Shown one piece after another: positions 27,001-40,231 of a DNA stretch of 64,000 bases. A model generated the notes under the pieces. It had not been told where the DNA came from. It saw only the letters and a list, made by a program, of their open reading frames with translations, and ran no database searches. Numbering within the stretch: position 1 is the stretch's first letter; every line of letters begins with the position of its first letter. The DNA is taken from assembly GCA_016785225.1 (NCBI GenBank), contig JAFBJZ010000238.1:564001-628000 (forward strand), given 5' to 3'. Position numbers and translations under genes: made by a program. The DNA comes from Psettodes erumei (lineage: Eukaryota > Chordata > Actinopteri > Pleuronectiformes > Psettodidae).

Positions 27001-30000
27001 ACCCCAAAGGGGAGGGGTATTTGAAAATTTCCAGGGGGCGCCACCGAGCCATTTTACCCCACCCATTTTCAGGACCCTTAAAATACGTAATTTTTCACCG
27101 GACCTGACATGTGTGCAAAACTTGGTGAGTTTTTGAGCATGTTCAGGCCTCGAAAAATGCGTTAGAAAAGTCGTGAAAAGAAAACTGTCTCAGACTCTCT
27201 CCATGTGATTGCAGACTGACTCCATAGCACTAGATAGTTATTGTGACTGGCTGCAGGTATGAATAGATATTTTATGTAAAATGTTTGCACAGTGCTGTAT
27301 ATTTTGGCCAAATATCAACTTGTCATGACGTCTTGTAGCAATGCTATTGGATAATTTTTGGTTGACACCTGAAGCCTCAGGATTTATAGATTATTTGGAC
27401 ATATCTATGTAGATTCTCAGCCATCCAGGTCATTATCAAGGTTGAAAGAGTTCCATAAGGCAACTGGTCTTGCAAGCCCAGTTGCCTCACGGAACTCTTT
27501 CAACCTAGATTATTTGGACAGTGCATTTGTTCAGGAAAGTGAGAATGGTGTGGTTAATAAAGCTCTTGACGGTCTTAGTCCTAACTATTTATTAGATCTG
27601 CTTTTACCTTGAGAAATCTCTAGAACCCTCAGATCTTCTGGCATAGGCCTTTTAATTATTTCCAATGTGGAAAATGAAAACCCGCAGGGAGGGATCTTTT
27701 TATTAGTACTGCCCATATCTGTGGAACAGCCTGCCCGAGGACCTGAGGGCTGTGCAGTGTCATTATTTTTTAAAATATTTTGAAGACCTATCTTTTTAAT
27801 TTAGCTTTTAATTAGATCTTAATTTATCTTTTATTTGTGTATTGATCTATATTTTATGTTATCTTTTTAAAACTAGTATTAGTATATAGAATATACTATT
27901 ATACTAATATGTTGTCTTGCTATTTGCTTTATTTTATGTCATGCAGGCTGGCTGAAGTCTGTAAAGAACACTGGCCAATCCGAGGATGAACAGTGCTCAA
28001 GACTGTTAACTTACTGCTCATGCACTGCATCAGTTAGTTTCAGCACTCAATAAAACACCAACATATTAAAGATGTAAAGATTACCACTTTAAACGTTCAT
28101 TAGCAGGATGAGAAAAATGGAACATGAGTGGGTGAGATTTATGAAGTGGTTGAGGATTTCCTTTTTATACATTACCTTCCACTTTGTCAGAAGCAAGCAA
28201 CAGTTGAAGAGAAGGACAAGAGGAAGAAGAAGGGACAAACAGAAAGAGAGAACAGCAGGAAATGAGAGCCAATAGCCACATAGAAAGAAAGACAGAAGCA
28301 CAGGGCAGGGATACAGAGCTCATCAAAAGGAACAAAGACAAAGATAGCAGGAGACTTCTTCACCACTGCTCAGTTTAAACATCAAAAACAGCAAATACAT
28401 GCACAATTCACATTTCTTTTGCATGACACAAGGACACAATCCTGCATGTAAGAGATCAAGGTGGTGAAGTGGAAAAAAAATAAGAGGAAACATACATCTC
28501 CATTCATCAGCTTGCAGTCGTCCTCCATCTCATCTGCACTGTCCTCGTCTGACACGTCTCCCTCCTCTGCGTTCTCATCAATGTTGGGAGGCAGTTTCTT
28601 GCCCTGGTGGGGAAAAGAAGGTTGAGTTTCCTATTATAATAACCTTTCATTTCATTAGTTGGTCCAACAATGTCCTCTCACTCATCTCTCATTTTTCAAA
28701 ATTATACCAGTTTCACAGTATCTGGTGGTATTTTTTTTCCTGCACAGGAGTCAACCTAATTTCTAATAGTTTTGAGAATAATTACTGCAGTAAATTGGCT
28801 TACAATGACCTATTTTACTGTCATGAGGAGTGAATATTGTAGAAAAACATTAATGTTCACACTAGTATTAATACAGTTGCTGCTGTTCACAAAGAGGTGG
28901 CACTCATAATTCTAATGAAGGAATAAGAATGCAGTCAAAATACACACATGATGACGGCTGAGGTGGTGGAGCAAATTGCTTGTGTTGCCTCCTGCGGCTA
29001 CAACTTTAGCCCGACAACATTTTCATAATATTATAGTTTGATCGACGTCAGATTTTTTATAGCTGAAGAAGCTCCATACAACAGACACGGCTCCTTGTTT
29101 TGGTACCAGTTCTTCTGTGTCATTTTCTGTCCGTTCTGAAACTTCAGTGTCGCTACATTCACCTGGGTTGTTTGTTTTGTTCACCGCTCAGCACAGGCTG
29201 TGCTCTCACATGCTGCTTGTTTGGTGCAACTGCAAAACAACCCCCTCTCAAACAATGTCCTGCAGCGCGACTTTCCATCACTCTGCGTTCCCAACATTTT
29301 GTACACTACACACTCACCGGTATAGGGGTATATGAAAAATTCATATCATAGAAAAAAAACATGGGTATTTGGTATGAACCGGTATAGGGCGGAAGTGCTG
29401 AGCCCTCTGCTGTACTCCCTGTTCACACACCACTGCATGGCCACACACAGCTCCAACACCATCGTCAAGTTTGCCGGTGACACGACTGTAATCGGCCTGA
29501 TCACCGACGGCGATGAGATGGCGTACAGAGAGGAGGTCAGAGCCCTGACATCTTGGTGCCAGGACAACAACCTCCACCTTAACGTTGGAAAAACCAAGGA
29601 GCTGATTGTGGATTACAGGAAGTGGCAGAGAGAAGGACACGCCCCCATCAGCATCAATGGGACAATGGTGGAGAGAGTCAGCAGCTTCAGGTTCCTCGGG
29701 GTCCACATCAGCGAGGATCTGACCTGGACTCAACACACCGACACCATTACAAGAACGGCACGACGGCAGCTCCTCTTCCTTCGCAGGCTGCGAAGGCTCA
29801 ACATAGACACCAGGATACTCGTACAGGTGCACCATCGAGAGTATCCTGAGCAGCTGCATCACCGCCTGGTAAGTGAAACTTTACAGAGGGTGGTGAAAAC
29901 TGCGCAGCACATCACCAGGATGGACCTGCCATCCATGGAGGACCTCTACAACCAGCAGTGTAGGAAGAAGGCCAAGCGGATCATTAATGACCCCCACCAC

Positions 30001-33000
30001 CCCAGCAACAAACTGTTCCAGCTGCTGCCATCTGGCAGACGGTACCACAGCATCCGGTCTCACACCACCAGACTCAGGGACAGTTTCATTCCACAGGCCA
30101 TAAGATTATTGAACTCTTGAGTTGTCAGTTTTATTATTTATTACATTATTTACTACATTTTTTTGCTACTTATATTTATTTGCACTACTTGTGTTTATTT
30201 TGTTGTACTGTGTTATTGCATTTTAATCTTTCCTTTCTTTTAATATTCGTTTCCTGTATATTGCTACGCTGAAGGAGCCTGAGACGCAAGAATTTCATTG
30301 CCAATGACTACTCCTGTAATTGTTGTGCGCATGAAAATAAAGAACCTTGAACCTTGATATGGTCGATACCAGTCGAACGCACAGCGAGGCTGCGCAGCAT
30401 GAGTTTTGCAGGGCAGTGGTAGTGCACATCAATGTTTCTTGTAGTGCTTCCACACTGACACTCTGCTGTGTACACACAGATACAATGGTAGTGCCATTGT
30501 AACAGCTGGAACAGTGGCCCTCAGCTCGCCAGGTATTGGCAAGGTGCATGGCCTTCAGTGAAAGCATCTGGTGTCAGTAAAGCCTCATTAACCTCAATCC
30601 TGGTCCCTCCCCTGCTAACAGAGGAGCTGCTGCTGCTGCTCAGCTACATGCTCCCCTGCCACCACGTGTGAGACTAACTGAGCCCCGACAACTTACATCT
30701 ATTACACTGACCACATGAGATGCTGTGCTATATATAACTATAACTACACCGAGACCAACTGAAGCTGCATATTTTGGAGCTGGGAGTCCTTCTATGTTGT
30801 TACACCAAATGTATAAAAACTACGGTCCTGTCATTGCTTTTTTCCATTTTTTCCATACTCGAGCAGCCCTATAAGGGAGCAGTGGTATGTTGCATGGCGT
30901 ATCTCCTTGATCTCCTTTGCATAATTTAGCATTAACAGTAATGTTACTGCTACTGTTACTATGTTACTGAACCAATTATCACTAGACCCCCCAAAAAAAG
31001 AAAGAACCCCAAAAACAGTCCCAGGGTTCAATTACATTTGTTAGGAAGGAGAGCCCATGTCTGACGAGGTTGGGGGGGATTGGATATAGTTGGGTTGTTT
31101 TCCTACGGACTATTTTCACAGTAGAAAGTTGTTCCAATGAAAGCTATAATAAATGTGCTGTATGGATAATGACTGACCAGCATAACAGCAGCCCTGAGAT
31201 GTTGTTGCTGAATTTTGTAAATGGCATTGGTTATGCTGCACCACTACTAAATTATGTTCACCTCCTCTGTGAACTCTCAAAGAAGGATAATCACACGACT
31301 GAACGGTGTTTGATGCTGGACTCATCCTGATCATGCCCACTTTGTTCCAATCCAGTTACATTCGTACAGTACCAATTCATAAGCACAATACCACATTGCA
31401 AAATTAAAGCAATTGAGGAAATTCCCACTGCTTTACCACACGTGTCAATTGCAGCCAGCTCATTTGGAGACACATGTATGTTGTCAGACGGCCATAGTTA
31501 TTAAATCAAGTTAAAGAAAATGAGTTACATTCTCCATTTGTTTGGTCGTCATGCTCTGAAAGCAGATGTTTCAAGCTAAAGGTGTAAGATGTTGCAATGC
31601 TTGATACTGATGGAGATGGAGGTGAGGACAGACAGCCTGCCATGTGGATACCAGGAGGTGGAGCTCTAGACACATTCACACCCTGATCAGTCACACCATT
31701 GCCTTCAGTAATGAGTTATTAGTTGGAGTTTTTGAAGTACAGAGGAAAAATAAGGATGTAAAAAAAGAAAGCATCACAAAGTAAATGTTGAGATGATGAG
31801 AAGTGCCAATTTATGGGTTGTTAGTTTGCTGCCCCAGAAAAGGCCTACATGTCTCCTAAGAGAAAACCCAGAGCACTTGTTGCATCCACTGCACACTGCA
31901 GTTTGTTATAAAAGGACTACATCAGTCAAGAGCATATCCAAGTATATCATTCATTCTTTGCAGCCGTGAAGAAAAGCTGAGTACCCACAACTGCTCCTGA
32001 CTTGCAGCCATCAACATCTGCCATCAGCTAGACTCACACAGACCAGCGTGCCGCAGTAATGAGCCATTCTGCAGTCTGCTGTTACTACACAGAAACAGCC
32101 ATTTCTTCAGTTTTGTTTCCCCTTCTCTTCTGCTAAACGTGTCATATTCAAACACTCTAATCGCATAACTATCTCTTACCTTTGAAGTCAGCTCTGTGAG
32201 GAGATAATAAAATTGTGAGCTGAGCTCATCGCCCGAGGACTGACTCCTCAGACACTTCTGCAACACTCTGCTCGACAGTATACCCACACTCTGACTTTAC
32301 CTTAACGAGGATTTTGCCCTTGAGGGTTTCTGGGGATGGCAGCTGCCCAGACTCATCAGCTTTGATGTTGGACAGGTCCAGTTTATCCCCCAGGATCTCA
32401 GTCAGGTACTGGGCCATCTTCTTTTGCTGGGGAACACTGCAGTGGTTCTCTATGGACAGGATGACCGGGTAGCTGCGAGAGAATCACACATAGCAGATCA
32501 GAGTTACAGGGCTGGAAGGTTGAGGATAAAAGAAGGACAGACAGTTTCATTGCTCTGGGAATCAATTCAGGGGCTCCTTGCAGCAGAGGTTACAGACAAA
32601 AGTCATGCTTTAAGATTCAGATTCAGTTTGTTGTTGGGAGGAATACGATATTGCAATATTGTAATTGTGACTTGGCAGGAATTTTTTTCTGTTTCACGAT
32701 GTTTCCTTACCTTCTAATATATGTAATGTGCAATTCCTGTGCAAAGAACTGTCAAACAACCTGGTGTCTGTAAGTGCTTTTTTTGATGATTAATTCTGAC
32801 AGATGGCTAAGATTCAACACTTCAACAATATTTGGTGCTCTATTAACTAATAATTGATAATTCACCTATGATCTTAGCACTGACAAAGTTCAGAAGGCAT
32901 CAGTGACTCTTTATCTAAAGCCTTTGGTTTAGAGCCACTTAAACTGAATAAAATAAACAATATCTTCCACACTCAAGTAAGCGCAAATGTCCTCTTCAGA

Positions 33001-33953
33001 AGTACTCTGACACATGACACTTCCAAGCACTGACAGACACACTGACAGATCTTTTGAAATTATATTACTACTTGTAAGAAGACTCCAAAATGAATGCTCT
33101 TTTATCTGCAGGTGGAAATGTTTTAAAATGTTATAAATCAGCATGTGATGAACATTTTAACCAATATTTTCTACTTGAGTGAAGCATCTGTGGTGTATCA
33201 TGTACAAGAATTTTAAGCTGTTACACTTCAGAGCAGACTCCTCACTCCCAACACAGTGACTGGGTTGATTCCAAGTCTGTGTCACATGTAAGCCTTTCAT
33301 CCCACTTTTGTCCCTGTCAGCCCTCTGCAGAGCCCGTCTTTATTCAGCATCCTGGAAAATCTGATCACTCTTTCATGTTGAATGCAGCCTTTCACCCTGC
33401 TCCGTTTTAGCAAATTATGTGGGATATGGTGTCCAGAATAATATTCAAAATCATACTCTGAGGGTGAACATGCACACAAAGCAAGCATTTTTTTCCTTAA
33501 TTTTACTTGAAGAGACAGGATCTAAAAATAGACATTTTTCTGCATCCTCCAGACTGTGTGCATGTTGATGGGATTATTACCCTCTGATGCCTTGAGGAAG
33601 AGGGTTTCTGCGTGTTTGTTTTCATTAAGCAACTTGGCATTGTCCCGTTAATATAACTGCCAACTGTCATTTCAACATGAAAGAACACATCAAGAACAGA
33701 AATATGTTAGGGTTGTTCATTTTAAGAGAGTGTTTTGAACATGTCATACCCCTCTTCCCTGATTTCGCTTTCCTGAATTACTAATTTTTTGAAGAAGTTT
33801 ATTCAGTTCAGAGAAAAATGCTGGCTGTGCTATTGTTCTTAACATCCTAAGACCCGAACTCTTGCATGGCATGCATTTTTAATCCACATATGTGGACGCC
33901 AGGTCCTACGAGGTTAAACTAAATAATGGTAAATGTGGTTCAATCAGTATTTT

Positions 33954-33991
<38 letters not shown>

Positions 33992-36900
33992 GAACAGCCT
34001 TATCAAATTAACTTACAATTGTGCAAAAGGAGTGAATGAAATGATAGTGTTTCATTGTTAGTGGATGGTCATGGCACTTGATGATGGTGCCCCTTCTGGA
34101 GGTTTATTTCATTTCAATTATTTAAATATACTGTATATACACAAATAATTACGAAACATCCCACTATGTATTGACCCACTTGATGACTGTGTCTGAGAAA
34201 CTGTAAAAAACATCGAGGGAAGGGTCTCTGCAGAGTTTCTGGGGCTGAGTCTTCTCTACTTGGGAGAAAAAAAAAATCTTAGCTATGTTTCATTGTTCTT
34301 CGTAGTTGCCTCGTGTTGCCTCACAGCAGAACCACTACATATTATCCTACGTTGTTAAAGTTTTGCTCAGTAAATACTTGCACCAAAAGGAATTAGATGC
34401 AAAGGTGTATGAATAAATTCCATCCCCTTCATTATTACCCCCTTCAAATAAATCACCTTAAAATACATATATACTATGACTTGGTATTTTACATGTTTAT
34501 TACACTGAATGACATTGAACTGATCAATGAAATGGAATTTGGCAGTATTATTTCACTGGTATCTTGTCAGTTTATTTTCCCTAAAGTTATTTTAAGCATC
34601 AAAATAGCTTTCCATGGATATGAAATAATTATGGTAAATGTAATTTCATGTGGACACAAATATGGATGCATGTCTTTGGTCCACATATAAATTAAAATAG
34701 ATTTATGACTCAATTGGGAGAAATTTTGGGATGATGTTTTAAGGATCACATAAAGCTGAAAGGTGGGAGCTTTAAAAAAGGAGCTCAGTGGAACTACAGG
34801 GGGAAGTTAAGGAAAGTCGTTTCCTTCACAAGAGGAGGGATCACTTCCAGTGATCCAGGACCACAGTGCTGATCAATCTTACCAGTTAATGTTGTATTAC
34901 AACAATTTCAACAACGAATGTCGCCAAAAAAAAGAGAATTGAAATCAATTCAAGGCTAGGCTATTCTGTACTCTGACAGCAAACTGTGCAACAGGAGAAT
35001 ATGAAATATAGAAGACTAATTGCAAACTAATGGGACAGAAAATGTATTAAATTACATGTTTGTACAGTATATTTAAGGTAAAGATGCAATCAAAATGTAT
35101 AACACCCACTTAACTGGGCACTGTATTCCAAGCGACACTACGTTTCACACGATGTTACTACAATTCAACAGCCTGTGTAATGGAACCCTGCCATTAGTAC
35201 TGCCAGAGGTAGTTATAGAAGCCATATGCACAAATGCTTTATGGTTCGTCAGCTGCCATCAATGAAAAATTAAGGTAATCTGTGGATGCTTTCTAAATGG
35301 CTGATTGAATGTGTGAGCATGCAAGCCAGTGAATGAAACAAACCAATGGAGGAGTGAGAAAACACTAAAAATGAAAATCTGTGTGTGTGTGTGTGTGTGT
35401 GAACATACTCATTCTTGATGAAGGCATACTTGTTGATGGTCTCAATGACATCTTTGAAGAGAATCTTTGAGGTGAGGGTGTAGCCGTGGTGGACTATGGG
35501 CTCGCTGTCCTGACCGTCCCAACAGTCCACTGTCAACAAGAAAGAGAAAGAAGAGACAGTATGACTAGGAAACTACCTAAACCATTAAAAAGTTACTACA
35601 TAAAACAAATCTCATGTGCAGACCAACACCAACAATCTATGCATCCTTACAAGTACTGCACTGTATCTTATTCCTCTCTCCTGAAGAGCTCCACTCTGCC
35701 CTATAAAGGCAAAACACTAAATGAGGTCAATACCTTGCCTGTATCTGACTGCATGGACAGTATGAAAGGAGTCTACAGTAGAACTGTATGTGTGTACATC
35801 CGGATCTGCCCTGTAGTCTGCATCCCGTTCAGTTGTGGTGAACATCACAGATTTAAAAACTGAGAATAAACACATAGCAACAACTTGAAAAATAATAATT
35901 AAAATTGAAATTTAAAAAAACATTCTATTAAAATTATTTTCTGTTTCAAATACTACTTCTGATGTAAAATCTTGCAGGTGAGTAAGATTACATTACAATT
36001 TGCACCCAATGCACCATCAGGCCCAAGCATCCAGCTTTAATTGAACTTGGACTCCAGCTGACCTTCTTCAGAACATGCAACACTCCACTCTGATTTCTGC
36101 TGGCCTAGATAGCAGTGGAGTGGGTGGTGACCTTTTTTCCATGGTTTTCTGCATTATTATGTTGTTAAAATGTGACCTGATCTTCATCTGAGTCACAAGT
36201 ACAGACACACATAGTCTGCTTCAGCATAAAAGCCAAACAATTATTATCTCTTATTAAGTTTTCATGGTCATACTCAATGAGCTTCCAATTGCTCAGACAT
36301 ATTATCAGGATGTCTGGTTTGAATGGCTATCTGAGCTCATTTCACAGCACGTCTGTTGAGTTAAGGTCTGAACCCTGACTGAACTGATGTCATTTTGAAG
36401 TGGATACAATTTACAATTTATTTTTCCTCCATGATGGTGAGCTGTCCAGGCCCTGAGGCAGCAAAACCCTAAATCGTGATGCTCCACTGTACCTACACTG
36501 TTTAGATGATGTTTTCACGTTGGTCAGTATAAGCAGCAGTTTCCACCACCCATAGTGGTGCATGTTCTTCCCAAACAAGTTAACTTTAGTTTCATCAGTC
36601 CACAATACATGTTCTCAGCATCCGCAGTAGGCACAATAATATTTCTGCAGAGTATTTTGTTCCTTATTGTATTTTATATGAAGATAAGACCATATTTTAG
36701 GGAAAAAAATATACATAAAAGCAGGTCATTCTGAAGGGATCACTTATTTTGTTAAAAAAACAACATTTATAAAATATTTAAGACATCTAAACCTAAGAGA
36801 TTTGGGATTTTAAAGAATTCAGATTCATTTCAATAATATAAATGCCAAACCTAATGCAGAAAGAAAGTTGACTGTTCTATCAGGCAGAATTCCACTGTCA

Positions 36901-39900
36901 CATGTTGTGCACAGTGAGACACATGCATATGGAAGACAAAAGCAGTGTCAATGCAAAAATATCAGCACTGATACTTATCTTCAAGAAGCACCATTATTTT
37001 TGAGTCCTATGCTAAACACAGTGTCTACTTACTGGAAGTGCATGTACAGCAGATGTGCAAGTCTACATCAGTGTTTGCTGACCTTCTACACAGCGACAGC
37101 CGGCCTGCAGCACCCAGGCATACATGTCCACCCTGGACTGTGACATTAGCTGGTCACCCATCAGGTATGTGTTGTGTGAGGAGGCAATGAAGTAGTTGCA
37201 AAGTGGCTGGTTCATGTCCTGATTCACACTGTAGTGTTCTGGGTTGAAGATGTCGCCGGCCGGACTACGCATGTAATTTGTAAATCCTGGATGGAAATTG
37301 AAGAAACAGCTTTTTAGAGCATGTTTAACCAACTATTTTCTCTTATTTTACAGTAACATTTCTTCAGAAACGTAGCTTAACAAGTGGGTGTTTGAAATTC
37401 ATACAGAAATAGCTAATTTTCAGAGAAAACTTTTTATTAGGAATGAAACAATTTAAATAGTAATTTAGTGTTCACGAGTTAATACTCTCTCAAATTAAAA
37501 GAATTTCTTTCCAAGCAGAGAAACCAGAGAAAGGGATATTTTCAGTCACAGCATTCCTAGGCAGTACAGAAATCCTGGCAATACTCCATACCAACTTCAT
37601 TCCAGTCAGTTAGAGAGAGAGGATTCACACTCGACATGTGAATCCATTTGGCTGAACACATACTGAAGTTTTTCTTGTACTTTACCCAGAAACAATTAAC
37701 ACTAATACTAATCAATACTTTGCAGTGACATCCATTAACACCGCACATATCTATACATTACAGTTTGAACCCTTGTTAAAAAATAGTAAATTTGAAACTT
37801 TTGCTGCAACTCTGAACATGCTCTTATTGTGAGTCTGGACAAAAGCAACTGCCAAATGAATGAAGCGTAATGAAACTTTGAGAGAATGAGAGGCCAGACT
37901 CTTCAAAGCAGGGCTACCAACGGACACCTTCAAGACACACACAACACCACTGACAGAACTCTGGCCTCAACATTTTCAAGAAACTATTTTGGTACTAAAA
38001 GGACATTCTTTGAATAGTAGTACATATGAACAGTATACAAGGGAAAACTTCCATGACACTTCAAAGGGAAGTAACAACATTCAGTTAAAGTCTGATGAAC
38101 ATCTAAAATCCAAGTGGACTTACCATCAATTCCCAAAACACCTTCTTTCTGGTTCACAGAACACGGCTCAAATTTGTTGATAATCTCCAGACAGTGGTCC
38201 TTGTTCACCCTGGACATCTACAAAGAATGGAAATGTGTGTTAAATGACAAAAGTCAAACAGAATAATAACTCATCTATTGTTTCAAAAGAAAAACACAAA
38301 TGTGAGAAGCAATATACAAGGATAAGAACAGGATAAGGCAGTTACATATCTCTTTCTATCCTGGCTGCACAATCCAGCTGTTGGTCTGGTAGCTGCACTT
38401 TAAAGCCATCTGACTGGTCAATCAGAATCCCAGTTCTGTTAATCATTTAAAGGGGGTGGCAGTGCCAGGGACTCTCTCACACTGTGCTAGTTTCAATCAT
38501 GAGAGAGAATTGGGCTTTACCAAGGTGACCTGCTGATGTGTGATTCTCCACACGATTATTGCCATTTGAGAAAACTGTTTTCCTAAAGCACTAGGCAGGT
38601 GGAGTGTCTAGGGATGTGTTAAACTGAGTGCACTTGAGAATGAGAAGCTGTGTGGAGAACAGCAGTGGTTAGTCAATAACCATTGTTGGTGTGGCATGGC
38701 TCCAGACAGGCTGTTGTCAACTGTCTCAACACTAACTTGCTGACACACAAAGCTCTCAAAAAGTTCTTCTGAATATTAAAAAAATGAGACAGAGAGCAAA
38801 GCACAGACATCGCTTTACGAAACTGTTTCTCTCTGCATAGTCATATGAATCCATATCTTTTCAGCAATAAAAACAAAATCACGAAACTGTGCAGTTCAGA
38901 TAAGTATTTTTGGACAGTTACATATATTTTGATCTTCAGGCTATGAACTTCAGCATAGTGAATTTGTAAAAATGTATAATACATTGAAATGCATGTGTAG
39001 GTTTTTTTCAAATACAGGAAGAACTATGTGGGACATATTTACAGTTAGTGTAAAATACTTTGTGTCTTAGGCACTGTGTATTATCCCTGATGATGCTCTT
39101 CTCCTTCAGCTCTTAATTGCTGTGGAGTCTCTCTGCCTTTAGTCTGGTCTTCACCAAGTGGAATTCTGCTCAGTCAGACTGATCAGGATGTAACTCCATC
39201 AAAAGTATTGACAGGAACTTAGCTTCCAGTAAAATCTAGAATAGCATTTAAAATTTTCCTCAGGTAAACCCAGAATCATCCCTTAGTCATGCTGCTATAG
39301 GCCTTGACTGCTAGGGGAACTTCTCTATCTCTGCACAGTTATACCACACTACTCCATGTCACTGACTTTGCGTCTTCCCTTTCTCATAGTCTTGTGCTTT
39401 TCCTCTCTTTCTGCCTGTCCCTGTCTTTATTATTATTATTGATGGTGGTAGTTGTAGTAGTTTTATTCCATAACAGTATATAAACTATGACTAGCATAAC
39501 AGGAGGATTTTCACACATCAGTGTAATTAAACACAATACACTGATTGTTCTATGACAGATTTCTCTCACCTCTTTTCTTAGATTAGATTGGATTGGACCT
39601 GCTGTGCATTCACGAAGGGGTTTACCATTATGGAAAGTATTTTCCTCTCATTCACAAGAACTGTTCTGCTCAGTCTACCTGGTGTTTGCCACTTGTTAGT
39701 TTTCCTGAGCTCAACTGCTTTTTAGAAGAAAAAAAAAACCTGTTGATTTTGCTAACAAAACTACCTTTAACATATCTGGTTATCTTATTCCCCCTCATAT
39801 TAACAGACAACTTCACCTCAGTCTAAATGACAACTCTCAGTCAACTCTGAGCCACATGTGCGCATGAACTAACCCCTAAGCTTTTGGCACTGTGTTAAAA

Positions 39901-40186
39901 GGGCTACATCTCCCACACTGTTCTTTGTATACTGATGTCAAAGTACTAGAAATTGAGACCTGACACTTGAAAGTAGTATCTGTATTTCTTTCAAGTCGAA
40001 TTTAGTGAAGCACAGACCCTTATTTCTCCTGTTCCTCTGTTTCACTGACGTTTTTGTGTTAGCGTGCTGGTTTATATCAATTAAATTATTATCATTATTA
40101 TAATAAGTATTATTATTATAACTATAATAATAATGATTATTGATATTATTATTATTATGGTTATTACTATAATAATAATAATATTA

Positions 40187-40231
<45 letters not shown>

